Part shown: positions 38,901-45,079 of the stretch, piece after piece
Position numbering within the stretch: position 1 is the stretch's first letter
How the letters are laid out: each line of letters opens with the position of its first letter
From: MWAR01 sp035388825
GTDB lineage: Bacteria > Muiribacteriota > Ozemobacteria > Ozemobacterales > Ozemobacteraceae
Assembly: GCA_035388825.1 (NCBI GenBank)
Contig: DAOOQQ010000010.1
Location: forward strand, 1 to 64,000
Length of the DNA stretch: 64,000 nucleotides
Direction: 5' to 3'
Position numbers and translations under genes: made by a program
The notes under the pieces: model-generated
Seen by the model: the letters and a program-made list of their open reading frames with translations, nothing else
Databases searched by the model: none
Told to the model about the DNA's origin: nothing

Positions 38901-41888
38901 CAGCGTCTGCGGAACCGAGACGGAGTGGCTGCCGTTGGCAAAGGTCATCTGCTCCGCGGCCGCACCGCCGATGGCAGACAGATCGATCGTGGCCGTTCCG
39001 GGCGCGTCGCCCGCGCCAAGCTTGATCGTGAAGGAGGCGGCGTGGCCCAGGCTGATGCGGCCGTCGGCAAGGAGATCGGTCCAGGAGACCTGGAGAACGC
39101 CTGCCTGCGGCGGCCGGTTGTCGATCTCGATCGGGGCCGTGAAGCTGGAGACCTTGTTGCCGCGGGAATCGGAAATCGTGATGAGCCACGAGGCGTTGGT
39201 GGCTTCCCAGCTTCCCGAGGGAACCGTGGCCTGCCAGGTGTAGAGACTGCCCCCTGCCGAGGTCAGTTGCTGGTCGGCCGCTCCGCCAAGCCCGGTCAGA
39301 TCGACGGTCGGGGCCAGGCTGTCGTTCCCGGTGACCGAGGCTTTGAACAGGATCTGGCTTCCGATCGTGGCGATCCCGCCGCCGACCACTTCCGCGCTGA
39401 GACTCCCGATCGCGGGCGGGATGCAGTCGACGACATACGAGGTGGCCGTCGTGGTGGCGATCGTGTTGCCGGCCTTGTCGGTCATCGTCGCGATGAATGT
39501 ATAGGCCGAACTATCGAGAAGGACGCCGGGCGAGGCCGCCGTCAGGAACGAGCCATACGAGGCCGTCGGAACGGCGCCCCAGAGCATCGGATCCGCCGCG
39601 CCGCTTCCGACGAGGGAAAGATCGATCTTGCAGTCGCCTTCATCCCGGCCGCCCGACTCGACGGGCCAGCCGAACGCGAGGCTCCGGTTCAGGTTGATGA
39701 CCGTCAGCGGGAAAGCGTCTCCGGCCGGGTCTATCCGGGCTGCCGTGAGGTTCAGGCGGCCGGTCGGCTGGGGCGGCAACTGGTCGAACAGCGGTATCCG
39801 CATCTCCGGCTGGGCGATCTGCGCCAGACCGGGAAGATAGGCGATGTTGCCGGCGTCGTCGGTGATGACGATCGGCAGCGTTGCCCCGTCGTCCTGCGGC
39901 CCCTGGGCAACGGTGAAGGTGAGGGCATAGGTGGCGACGAGGCCGTTGTCGCTGAGTTTGGCGAGGGTGGGGGTGACCGAGCCGATGCTCGTCAGGTCGG
40001 CTTTCACCGTCAGCGTGTCCGGGGCGAGATCGCCGCACACCTGGAACGTGAGCTGGTCTCCGATGCGCACATACGGATGGTCCGTGGGGTTGCGCGTCCA
40101 GATCGCCGTCTGGAACACCGGGGGCTGGGTGTCGATCGTGAGAAGCGCCGATTCGGCCGAGGCGATGTTGTTCAGATCGTCGTTCGCGACGACGCGGATC
40201 GCATGGACCGCATCATCGATGAGCACCGGCCCTGTCGAAACCGTGAGAACCTTCTGCCAGAGGTTGCCCGACACGTTCGTCAGGCTGGTGGCGGACGTCG
40301 TTGCCCCGAACAGGCGCAGATCCGCCGTCACGCTTCCGACCGCAAACGCTCCCGACTCGACGCCCGTCACCGTTGCACTCACCGTGACCGAGTCGCCGAG
40401 CCTGATCGTTCCGGCCCCCGCCGCCCGCGTCACCGCGACGCCGGATACCGTGGGTGGGTTGCTGTCGATCCGGATTACGGGAGTGGTGGAACGGTAAATC
40501 GTGTTCAGGCCGCTGTCCTGCGCCGTGACCTGGAAGGTGTAGGTGGGGCCGTTTTCGAGAGAGCCGGCAGGGATTATATAGTCGGCTTCATAGGTCGCGC
40601 TTCCGTTGATGAAAATGCCGACCATCTGCAACGGGGCTGCCACACCGAGGGCAGAGATATTGACGGATACGGAAGCCGGAAGCGTCGAGTCGATTTTCGA
40701 CGAGAAGTGCAGAATGCTGGAAATACTCGCCAGTTGTGCTTGGGCTGACACGGAAGAGTCGGAATTGAGGATGGTGACGGTCGTTGTCTGGGGATCCGGG
40801 GGATCCAGGCTGATGGCACTCAGGGAAACCGTTCGCGACGAGGTGTTCCCGCCGTTGTCCGTGGCGTACACCGTGAAGGGGAAGTTCGTTCCCTCGATTC
40901 CGTCGACCTGGGGCAGGGTGTATTCGCCTTCGAACCGCGTCGCAGGAGACGTTTGTGACAGGGAAATGCTCCCGAGAGTGATGGGGGAGAGATCGACCGT
41001 GACCAGGTCCCCGTCATACTCGGCGAGGTCGACCGTGAAGTGGATGACATGTCCGGGTTGGGCCGGGATGTTCCCTGCATTGTTCGTGACCTTGCTCGTC
41101 GCCTGAATGCTCGGGGCCTTCGTGTCGATCGGCATCGAGAAATCGTTGTAAACGGAAGAGTTCCCGCGAGCGTCACGGATCGTGATGGGAAAGGCGAAGG
41201 TCGAGTCCAGGTTGGGCGGGAGGGGAGTGCTGACGGTGAGCGGATTGCCGGTCATCAGATTGGATGCAGGCTTTCCGATGGAGGAGAGATCCAGATTGCC
41301 GATTGCGCCGGTGGCGTCGCTCCCAGAGACGGATTGTGTGAATGTGGCCGTCTGCCCGTTCTTCCCAGGATTGGGGGAGACGGTCATGATAGAGACCCGG
41401 GTCGGAATCTTGTTGTCGAATTTGAAGCCCGTGATACTGCCGGCCAGATTTCCGGACGTATTGGAGAAGGAATACTGCGGATCGAGGTTGGAATTGTCAG
41501 CGGTGCCGGCCGTGACCGTCCAGTTGCAGGTGCCGTTATACTGGCCCGTTGTTGCATTCACGAGGGTCAGGGCGACTGGGAGGACAGGGCCGCCAACAGG
41601 CGTGAAGCTCAGACTCGAACCTGACAGCGCCGGGGTTGCGATGAGGTCGAACTGGGCGGTGACCGTATCTCCGATTGCAGCGATCCCGTCGCTGTTCAGG
41701 TCCGTTGAAAGCAGAAGTTGGCCAGAATTCAGCGTGGGAACGGCGGCTGATGCCCCCTGTGCACAGATTCCGAAAAGGAATGCGAGCAGGAGGGAACACA
41801 GAAGCGGCGTATTCCCGGCAAATGGCCGGTTCCATGACGCCACCTGCCGGAAATGGCTATTGGTGGCGGTTTTGTTGCTCCTGAACAT
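29946..41888 (-). CDS. Giant secreted protein of Ig-like repeats (3980 aa, cassette B)
   Basis: Paralogue of the 3301-residue protein. A signal segment (about 30-49, LLCSLLLAFLFGICAQGASA) follows an unusually long N-terminal extension of about 27 residues. The mature start again has an Asp-rich loop (STDLNSDGIAAIGDT). Repeats carry strands such as IDSNPPTVSG, IDTQPPVFQT, IDNRPPQAG and VDTTRPQVT, followed by Big-like (FTVTFSERMNTT, FTLIFDEPMQ) and FlgD-like (FWDGTTAAG) units. The C-terminal 100 residues align with the paralogue (YPNPARIRSTIRI, ANGVYLAKIVIRDPDD) and share the terminal THKIAVLR. The gene alone takes about 19% of the window. A surface-fibre or adhesin role is inferred. Confidence 0.85.
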   Translation of the reverse strand: MFRSNKTATNSHFRQVASWNRPFAGNTPLLCSLLLAFLFGICAQGASAAVPTLNSGQLLLSTDLNSDGIAAIGDTVTAQFDLIATPALSGSSLSFTPVGGPVLPVALTLVNATTGQYNGTCNWTVTAGTADNSNLDPQYSFSNTSGNLAGSITGFKFDNKIPTRVSIMTVSPNPGKNGQTATFTQSVSGSDATGAIGNLDLSSIGKPASNLMTGNPLTVSTPLPPNLDSTFAFPITIRDARGNSSVYNDFSMPIDTKAPSIQATSKVTNNAGNIPAQPGHVIHFTVDLAEYDGDLVTVDLSPITLGSISLSQTSPATRFEGEYTLPQVDGIEGTNFPFTVYATDNGGNTSSRTVSLSAISLDPPDPQTTTVTILNSDSSVSAQAQLASISSILHFSSKIDSTLPASVSVNISALGVAAPLQMVGIFINGSATYEADYIIPAGSLENGPTYTFQVTAQDSGLNTIYRSTTPVIRIDSNPPTVSGVAVTRAAGAGTIRLGDSVTVSATVTGVESGAFAVGSVTADLRLFGATTSATSLTNVSGNLWQKVLTVSTGPVLIDDAVHAIRVVANDDLNNIASAESALLTIDTQPPVFQTAIWTRNPTDHPYVRIGDQLTFQVCGDLAPDTLTVKADLTSIGSVTPTLAKLSDNGLVATYALTFTVAQGPQDDGATLPIVITDDAGNIAYLPGLAQIAQPEMRIPLFDQLPPQPTGRLNLTAARIDPAGDAFPLTVINLNRSLAFGWPVESGGRDEGDCKIDLSLVGSGAADPMLWGAVPTASYGSFLTAASPGVLLDSSAYTFIATMTDKAGNTIATTTATSYVVDCIPPAIGSLSAEVVGGGIATIGSQILFKASVTGNDSLAPTVDLTGLGGAADQQLTSAGGSLYTWQATVPSGSWEATNASWLITISDSRGNKVSSFTAPIEIDNRPPQAGVLQVSWTDLLADGRISLGHAASFTIKLGAGDAPGTATIDLSAIGGAAAEQMTFANGSHSVSVPQTLAYTSEYTNYVFTARVTDKNGNVVTLTSSAIAEVDCLSPGFASCGILISQNNGDNPVSTVANAGDIVTVYASITNSLDMVATATISSGSVTLDTSLMTYVPARNRHEATFTIPAGSGIWDLSYVPLTFQATATDNVGNASWTSAALSAFKVKNKLPTIAAAAFTLSPNQSLFELSPDPVATYPVLNVGTGTIDKLTASASLALGDRVTSGILDLSLIPGAPAALALTVAGDSAGTASIDLSKYPLTDWTLATITLTLRDEAGNTVSTGTRLYVDTKRPAILGVTFDGTNLNVQFSEDYQEASLEASQWRLIGSMSSGLLASMSLTYDTTFSPSALVTDLDATLGLNAKTLIADWASTPLYLEVTSNATAPIKDFAGNWLPGYARFPITITDSTWRTPAKLTNFVVDTTNWNPASGIGTISLDLLFDRAMATDTLIASNAVLLVSPLGYDFLNIDYTAGYVFQKADMASSKWISDTQLHIELAETGRDWVARMLGSGTALLRFANRSPASVFVRDTLGKPATVYPTSAPFASSAIARPAAGSFIVLDPPGNITLNLASGTLDVVLSDRALLYTNGFYTFDGLDPALGIATPTYAKRTTRFHSKFVLYDTGADPATFTRLTLQPLATGTNSDVSSKTVHLRLTDADTANVIKMFRNNPAPVWGMRVDAGAFGNWWDQPSQLFLPSGNPGGMTLIPPATTGSARLAAAAISDPPRTKNAAAGTLFFEFDIEPHFIGNVPVPLSSAAPTARIASAAGETLATGTFVSWTTRTIAGKTRYTARFTNQTELLAPNIQDIDGHLEIWGVSDAFGQSLFTQASPGATDTVYDLNLRSTTDARGFSSGTSLLAIDTLPPTASITPTLVSRLGAGAGVFTVTFSERMNTTAGAPKLTLATGATTLNFTHRGWSADGRIATYSNDTAISDALVQGSWNYKLTAVGADLASNTFAGDTTQSANIRTNAPSVNSIQLSLTRGFLSPAPLVEQPQNLPFSQITPTGLTNGSGTVGILYADTPLNPPHTLRLINSSGASWTTGIDLTGVFGMATITAAVFGNPGNVGPASYLAQIFDAEGNTSDVATFVYDANAAALDLFDLSGAGIGSFVNGIYYTATTTAITARAHATNATDGQYLTVWPTTNGTDTFALTSSEMGTYTTVIASQFSGGDYLLGLSDMAGNLHTGIAPIRLRVDTTRPQVTAITPNGTVGNSLANAVTAVVTFDGPMNGAPASAPTLTLATSGYTIPFTFQSWTASNTAQYTNTNAIGSTYPAGTYTYQVAGGIDLAGNSASFTAGAFTLDVQSQGPAATPLVWTYQPLLSAQLFSGLSFNPNLPGGPGVATISLNYNGTPSNTPHDLLLVDSNGNYIATYTGITPVLGLASVTVTATLLDWAPAAVPSGNVGPLSYWLRLRDSAGNISADLPTSGPVPFVYDSLPATVTSVAFSGIQGIATGGYQYYSSLGNFTLTASTTIATDPQRLVIIDETSLATSVVLMTANNPVPNAHTVATGSGMAPGSYTFFFADLAGNIASGNAAITHVIVDNTAPQLASATPVSIGALAARAATFTLIFDEPMQTATTPTVLLATTGMSIALEPTPDAAGCWLSSTTCQFTNTAAVPSNLSPQGGYDYVVSNALDYAGNPAVSSLQISIYSKAPAATLDVRTHQPPLTGTQPLTNAPFSYPVSGAASLTFHYAAGPFNLPHELRMYNAGGIQVATYTVPANVDAEIPLSLDIASWTTAPGVAEATGPAVFTFRLVDGHGNLSADLLSSGGATASMTYDSKPASVTAFTFGDIGIASGGIRYYSPAVSGNTTITLTTDATDTQRLIITSGVATWITPLAQSSPAIHTIATGSGLAEGLYTFTAADPAGNFATGPACTQIVRVDASQPVVLEITPSTLTSGSPLHTMAAGAQIFTVRFSEPMNPDLATPTVTLTNGAYSTSLVASSTAGSCWISSDTCRFVNTQAIVATMPQGLYAYTVGGGRDYAGNPGVTRSDLQIEIQSRGPTVTAYTTRSRQYSTASGTEILINQPFSHLVGPNAATLTVTLATASGTDTFLHFIDAAGATIASVTLAWADPATVGTFTWDTATGPIPVTGSPYTLRLVDRFGNPALETGTWTMDATAPAVLATPDVFGGRTASGTTYTNSTLTFRFKAAEPLAPRLRVRSANATDTYAMTATSGTNLWSGAWNLYHSRDITLKATDGIYLADIVDAAGNVGTPTTGLATWSCRIVVDSAAPAVGTYTLKLAGVPVTRFSPAAASLTIEVTAPGTTLSETGIFWIDVTDRWSRLVKRLPLVATGTAFQAFWDGTTAAGALVNDDEYIFTATDYAGNRAAKTAKVFASTAGFRLLSAAEITSGTIDLRFSLPVRGASVQNADFAIPGLAVASFSLEEATRLRLTLNTGMTHGTDVPVTVNVGSITSDDFAPIAAPGNVATVTAVDARGPIVLDVLLAGLAGPNYFKAVFDEQVTETTAETVSNYALTTPGRTITLSNVTLLADGFSVTASASETLAENSEYTLTVTGVEDGYRNRSTAALASFTFWGADVTAPTITLAAFSNPGNERDILIAVKSSEALLNGGSPSLTVTPSTGSAVSVGMNLTQPLTWTAGYHLDANTGSVIISVSATDAAGNTATKNLTFTIATVNANIAARLISADGMMTAGFPRGSLKNTAFVKMLPHDLEQLATPTTALAGIRPHLSAAVRRSAASSVAKLASQASELVPVGRAYEISFAHAALGSGFDVTAKLPAGATRTGLALFRQADDQSWQALPGKIASGTIVSGGQAPGLFALLRDTRAPRFSITTKVSPDKPLTSARPKFEGHIEEYGSGLNLESVVARIDGESTQPVTVLEAGAIRFEPIEDLTGGAHEIVFESEDLAGNRTVLPAIRFAVQVPLAIQEISIYPNPARIRSTIRIGANRRDVDPDLIDVHIYDVAGHHVVKLSGVAAVREAAGASARYLYDVVWDLTNADDERVANGVYLAKIVIRDPDDPGRKVKKTHKIAVLR

Positions 41889-41988
41889 CTCTATTATCTC
41901 CCAAGGACGGCTTTGGGCAGAATACGGTCTGATCTCATCTATCGGCTTATGGGGGCTGAGGGGTTACAAAAAAATACCGGCGGGGTTG

Positions 41989-41997
41989 TGATACAAT
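41989..41997 (+). promoter_or_regulatory. Extended -10 promoter-like element; possible leaderless start
   Basis: TGATACAAT matches an extended -10 box and ends 8 bases before the ATG at 42006. A start site 6-8 bases downstream of the box would coincide with the start codon, implying a nearly leaderless mRNA. No Shine-Dalgarno sequence is seen before this ATG. Confidence 0.4.
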
Positions 41998-42005
41998 TTC
42001 CGGCA

Positions 42006-42869
42006 ATGAACGCGAAAGAGCGGCTGTTCGGGCGGGTGTGTGGTGTCGATCCGCGGCTTGTCGATGACGTGCCGGCGGCGGGGGGGCTTTCTCTGCGCAG
42101 CCGGAGTTCGGACGCCCTCCGATTTTTCACGGCCGACAACCGGCTGGTCTCGCTCGTTTCGGGTGCGCATGGCCGGGAACCGGATGCCATCGTTGTCGAG
42201 CGCATACCCGAGCTCTCCCGGCCGCTCCCGCCGGGGAACTGGAGTCTCCGCGAGGGAACCCTGACCGTTCCCGGCATCGAGCCTCTGGATCTTCGCACCG
42301 CCCCGGCGCAACCGTCGGATGTCCTGCCGTCGGTCCGGGACTACCCGGGTCATGTGCGCACCGCCCTCAACCGCGCTCTGCGCAAGGGGGACCGGGTGCT
42401 CGAACTGCCGGTGACCGAGTTGGCTCGCGGCCTGAAGACATCGTATGCCGAGGCTGCGGAGCAGCCGGTCCTGGCGCTGGCCGGCCGGGGCGAGGGGCCG
42501 CTGCCCGCCGGAGACATGGTCCTGTGCGGCTTTCTCCTGACCGGCCGGGCCTGCGAGACGGGAACCCGGCTGCGGGCCGATTGGCACGGACGGCTGGCCA
42601 TGGAAGTCCGGCGGGTGCTCCATCGGACGACCCCGTTTGCCGCCGCCTGGCTCCGGTTTGCTCTCGAAGGGCGGACGAGCGCGCGTCAGGAGCGGCTTTT
42701 CGACGCCATGGCCCGTGATGTCGAAACGGCGGCGGATGCCGCCGTCGATGAACTGATGGCAGATCCGGCTCTGCCGGGCGCCCCCTTTCTGGCCGGAGTC
42801 GCGGCCGCTCTCGATCTCGTACGATCCGATCTCCAGCCGGATGCGGTCAGTCGGTATCGTATCATTTGA
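42006..42869 (+). CDS. DUF2877-like protein
   Basis: A 287-residue cytoplasmic protein with no signal peptide. The segment LAGRGEGPLPAGDMVLCGFLLTG (about 152-174) resembles the GLTPSGDDFLAG signature of DUF2877 proteins, a family often found near purine or allantoin catabolism genes, though no such gene is nearby. Other parts are not recognised. The frame is open further upstream, but that extension overlaps the start of the divergent giant gene. ATG 42006, just after a promoter-like box, is preferred. It is followed after 21 bases by the yhbY-like gene. Confidence 0.5.
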   Translation: MNAKERLFGRVCGVDPRLVDDVPAAGGLSLRSRSSDALRFFTADNRLVSLVSGAHGREPDAIVVERIPELSRPLPPGNWSLREGTLTVPGIEPLDLRTAPAQPSDVLPSVRDYPGHVRTALNRALRKGDRVLELPVTELARGLKTSYAEAAEQPVLALAGRGEGPLPAGDMVLCGFLLTGRACETGTRLRADWHGRLAMEVRRVLHRTTPFAAAWLRFALEGRTSARQERLFDAMARDVETAADAAVDELMADPALPGAPFLAGVAAALDLVRSDLQPDAVSRYRII

Positions 42870-42890
42870 CACTCTTTGCAAGAGGCACCC

Positions 42891-43322
42891 ATGAACCTTT
42901 CTCCGAAACAGCGCAAGTTTCTCGAAACCCTGGCCCATGAGCTCGAGCCGGCCGTCCGGATCGGCAAGGGCGGGGTGACCCCGACGCTCATCCAGAGCGT
43001 CATCGATAACCTGAAGACGCAGGAGCTGATCAAGGTCAAGATCCTCGACAACTCGAGCGCCGAGAAGGACGACGTCGCCGAGATCCTCGTCGAGCACGCC
43101 GACTGCACCCTGGTGCGCATTATCGGCCGCGTCCTGATCCTCTTCCGCCCGAAGGACGAGGTGAAAAAACGCCGCATCCAGCTTCCCGGCACGGCCCAGG
43201 AAGAAGAGAACGACGAACCGGAAAGCAGTGGCGACTCCGAACGGGTTTCCAAAAAAAAGATTTCCCGAAAGCCGGTTGCCAGAAAGCCTGCGAGGATACG
43301 CAGGGCACGATCGGGCCGGTGA
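42891..43322 (+). CDS. yhbY: YhbY-type CRM-domain RNA-binding protein
   Basis: A 143-residue protein whose first 95 residues form a CRM domain: SPKQRKFLETLAHELEPAVRIGKGGVTPTLIQSVIDNL, including the IGKGG loop of the fold, then QELIKVKIL and LVRIIGRVLILFRP. YhbY proteins associate with pre-50S ribosomal particles. The C-terminal 45 residues are an unusual extension that is first acidic (EEENDEPES) and then strongly basic (KKKISRKPVARKPARIRR), probably giving extra RNA contact. Confidence 0.88.
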   Translation: MNLSPKQRKFLETLAHELEPAVRIGKGGVTPTLIQSVIDNLKTQELIKVKILDNSSAEKDDVAEILVEHADCTLVRIIGRVLILFRPKDEVKKRRIQLPGTAQEEENDEPESSGDSERVSKKKISRKPVARKPARIRRARSGR

Positions 43323-43448
43323 GGTCGGATCGGCAATCCGGGTTCCGGCTTCGACGTTGTATCCGATGCCCCTTGCGCCCCGCGCGGGGGATGAGTACCA
43401 TGACCACCGGAGAAGAGATCTCCGAACACGAAGGGGGAGAGTAACCGT

Positions 43449-43907
43449 ATGAAGAAGTTGTTCATTGCGATCATCGCCATTCTGGCTCTCGTTGCGATGC
43501 CGGCGCTGGTCTCGGCCGCCGAAGAGGGATGGCTCGAGAACATCGACAAGGGCATCGAGCAGGGCGCTGCTGATTCCAAGCTTGTCATGGTCGATTTCAC
43601 GGCCACCTGGTGCGGCTGGTGCACCAAGCTGAAGGACGAGGTGTTCTCGACCGACGAGTTCAAGAAGGCCGCGGGGGAGAAGCTCGTTCTCGTCGCGATC
43701 GATGCGGATCAGAACCGCGAAATGGTCGACAAATACAAGGTCGAGGGCTTCCCGACGATCCTGTTTCTCGACACCGACGGCCGGGAAGTGAACCGCATCG
43801 TCGGCTTCAAGCCGCTCCCCGGCTTCCTCGAGGAGATCGCCAAGCTGCCGGCCCCCACCGCCGCCAAGCCCGCCGCCACCGAAGAAAAGAAGGAAGAGAA
43901 GAAATAA
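43449..43907 (+). CDS. Secreted thioredoxin-like protein
   Basis: A 152-residue protein with a Sec signal peptide (about 1-23, MKKLFIAIIAILALVAMPALVSA) and a thioredoxin fold. The redox motif WCGWC lies in VDFTATWCGWCTKLKDEVF, the cis-proline in VEGFPTILFLD, and the IVGFKP turn follows. The pattern matches the DsbD-gamma / thioredoxin_7 type of periplasmic thiol-disulphide proteins. The tail is Ala/Pro then Lys/Glu-rich (EEKKEEKK). A GGGGGAG ribosome site precedes the ATG and a good terminator follows, so it is likely monocistronic. Confidence 0.92.
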   Translation: MKKLFIAIIAILALVAMPALVSAAEEGWLENIDKGIEQGAADSKLVMVDFTATWCGWCTKLKDEVFSTDEFKKAAGEKLVLVAIDADQNREMVDKYKVEGFPTILFLDTDGREVNRIVGFKPLPGFLEEIAKLPAPTAAKPAATEEKKEEKK

Positions 43908-43923
43908 GATAGGCACAACAATA

Positions 43924-43957
43924 AAAACCGCGAATCCCAACCGGGGTTCGCGGTTTT
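43924..43957 (+). terminator. Rho-independent terminator after the thioredoxin-like gene
   Basis: Stem AAAACCGCGAA(T)CCC / GGGGTTCGCGGTTTT, with an A-rich 5' side and a TTTTG 3' side, 17 bases after the stop. It can work in both directions and may also serve the convergent gene ending at 44040. Confidence 0.8.
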
Positions 43958-44039
43958 GTCATCGGAAGAAATGATGGTCTCCGGCAGCTCGTAAACACGA
44001 TACGAAGCACGAGATCTGACTCGCGATTCCCTCGGAGTT

Positions 44040-44900
44040 TTATTCGAGGGATGTTTTCAAACGCTCGACGGTATCGACGGGCAGGCCGGTCATTTTTGCG
44101 ATGAATGGGACATCGATGCCCTCTGCCAGCATCCTCCGGGCAACATGTTCTCGGCCCTCTTCGCGCCCTTTCTTTTCGGCAGCGTCGAGTTCGGTTTTTC
44201 TGGTGCGTTCTTCCTTGTCGCGCTGTTCGAGGATGGCGCGCATTTTTTCGTCGGCGTTCACGAGTTCCAGCTCCTTGAGAACCCTGACCATGATCTCGTC
44301 GGTTCGAAGTTCATCCGGCAGAGACTTGTTCCTTGTATACTCCTCGCCGAATCTCAGAACATGTAACCATTTTTCCAACCGCGACCGCAAGTGCCTGGGC
44401 TTCGGTTTGAATTTCGGAAGCTCGAGGAAATGAAGTTCGAGCAGGTCGGGCAGAACCAGCCCTGTCTTCTTTTCCTGGAATTGAAACGCCGACTGAAACT
44501 GCTCGAAGCCGTCGAACATCACGTAATCGAGGATTGCGATTCCGTAGGAGGGATGAAGCTTCTCGAAACTTTCGCCTTCACGAAGCTGGCCGGTGTAGAG
44601 CAACGCGAGGTAGTAGGCCATTCTTTTGGCGAAGCTGGGGAGTTCCCTGACCTGCATCTCGATCGTGAAGCGGCGGCCGGCCAGGTCGGTTGCCTTGACA
44701 TCGACGATCGTGAACTTGTCGTCATGAAACTCCTTGAGATCCAGCGGGCTGAGCAGGGTCAGTTCCGCGATGCACCGATCGCCGGTGAAGTGGAGCAGGG
44801 CATCGATCAACTTCGCCAGGATCTCTTCGTTCCCCTCTTTGCCGAAAACCAGCTTGAACACGAAATCATTTCGTAACGGATAGATTTTCGGGGCGTCCAT
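44040..44900 (-). CDS. Rpn family PD-(D/E)XK nuclease / putative transposase
   Basis: A 286-residue member of the Rpn / PDDEXK_2 family (recombination-promoting nuclease, often annotated as putative transposase). It starts with the typical YPLRNDFVFKLVFGKEGNEEILAKLIDALL. The nuclease core shows DDKFTIVDVKATDLAGRRFTIEMQVRE, with the D-x(n)-E-x-Q triad, then AYYLALLYTGQLREGE. The C-terminal charged helical tail (RDKEERTRKTELDAAEKKGREEGREHVARRML) is also typical. It lies alone next to the trailer end of the CRISPR array. Confidence 0.88.
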   Translation of the reverse strand: MDAPKIYPLRNDFVFKLVFGKEGNEEILAKLIDALLHFTGDRCIAELTLLSPLDLKEFHDDKFTIVDVKATDLAGRRFTIEMQVRELPSFAKRMAYYLALLYTGQLREGESFEKLHPSYGIAILDYVMFDGFEQFQSAFQFQEKKTGLVLPDLLELHFLELPKFKPKPRHLRSRLEKWLHVLRFGEEYTRNKSLPDELRTDEIMVRVLKELELVNADEKMRAILEQRDKEERTRKTELDAAEKKGREEGREHVARRMLAEGIDVPFIAKMTGLPVDTVERLKTSLE

Positions 44901-45079
44901 TCCAGACTCCTTCTGCTGATGATTCGAAGCAAAAGATCTCGCTTCTTACAGACATCAGCCGAACTTCTGGCTTGGGGAAAAATTGAAATACCTGCTTCTC
45001 GGTTTCACCTCGAAAGAACAGTGCGCGCAATCGGTGACCGAATTCCAAGGCCGGCCAGCTTCGGATGCAATCATATCTG

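Noticed and set aside
37983..40748. Plus-strand open frame of 921 codons opposite the 3980-residue gene
   Set aside because: Antisense shadow of a gene clearly coding on the other strand.
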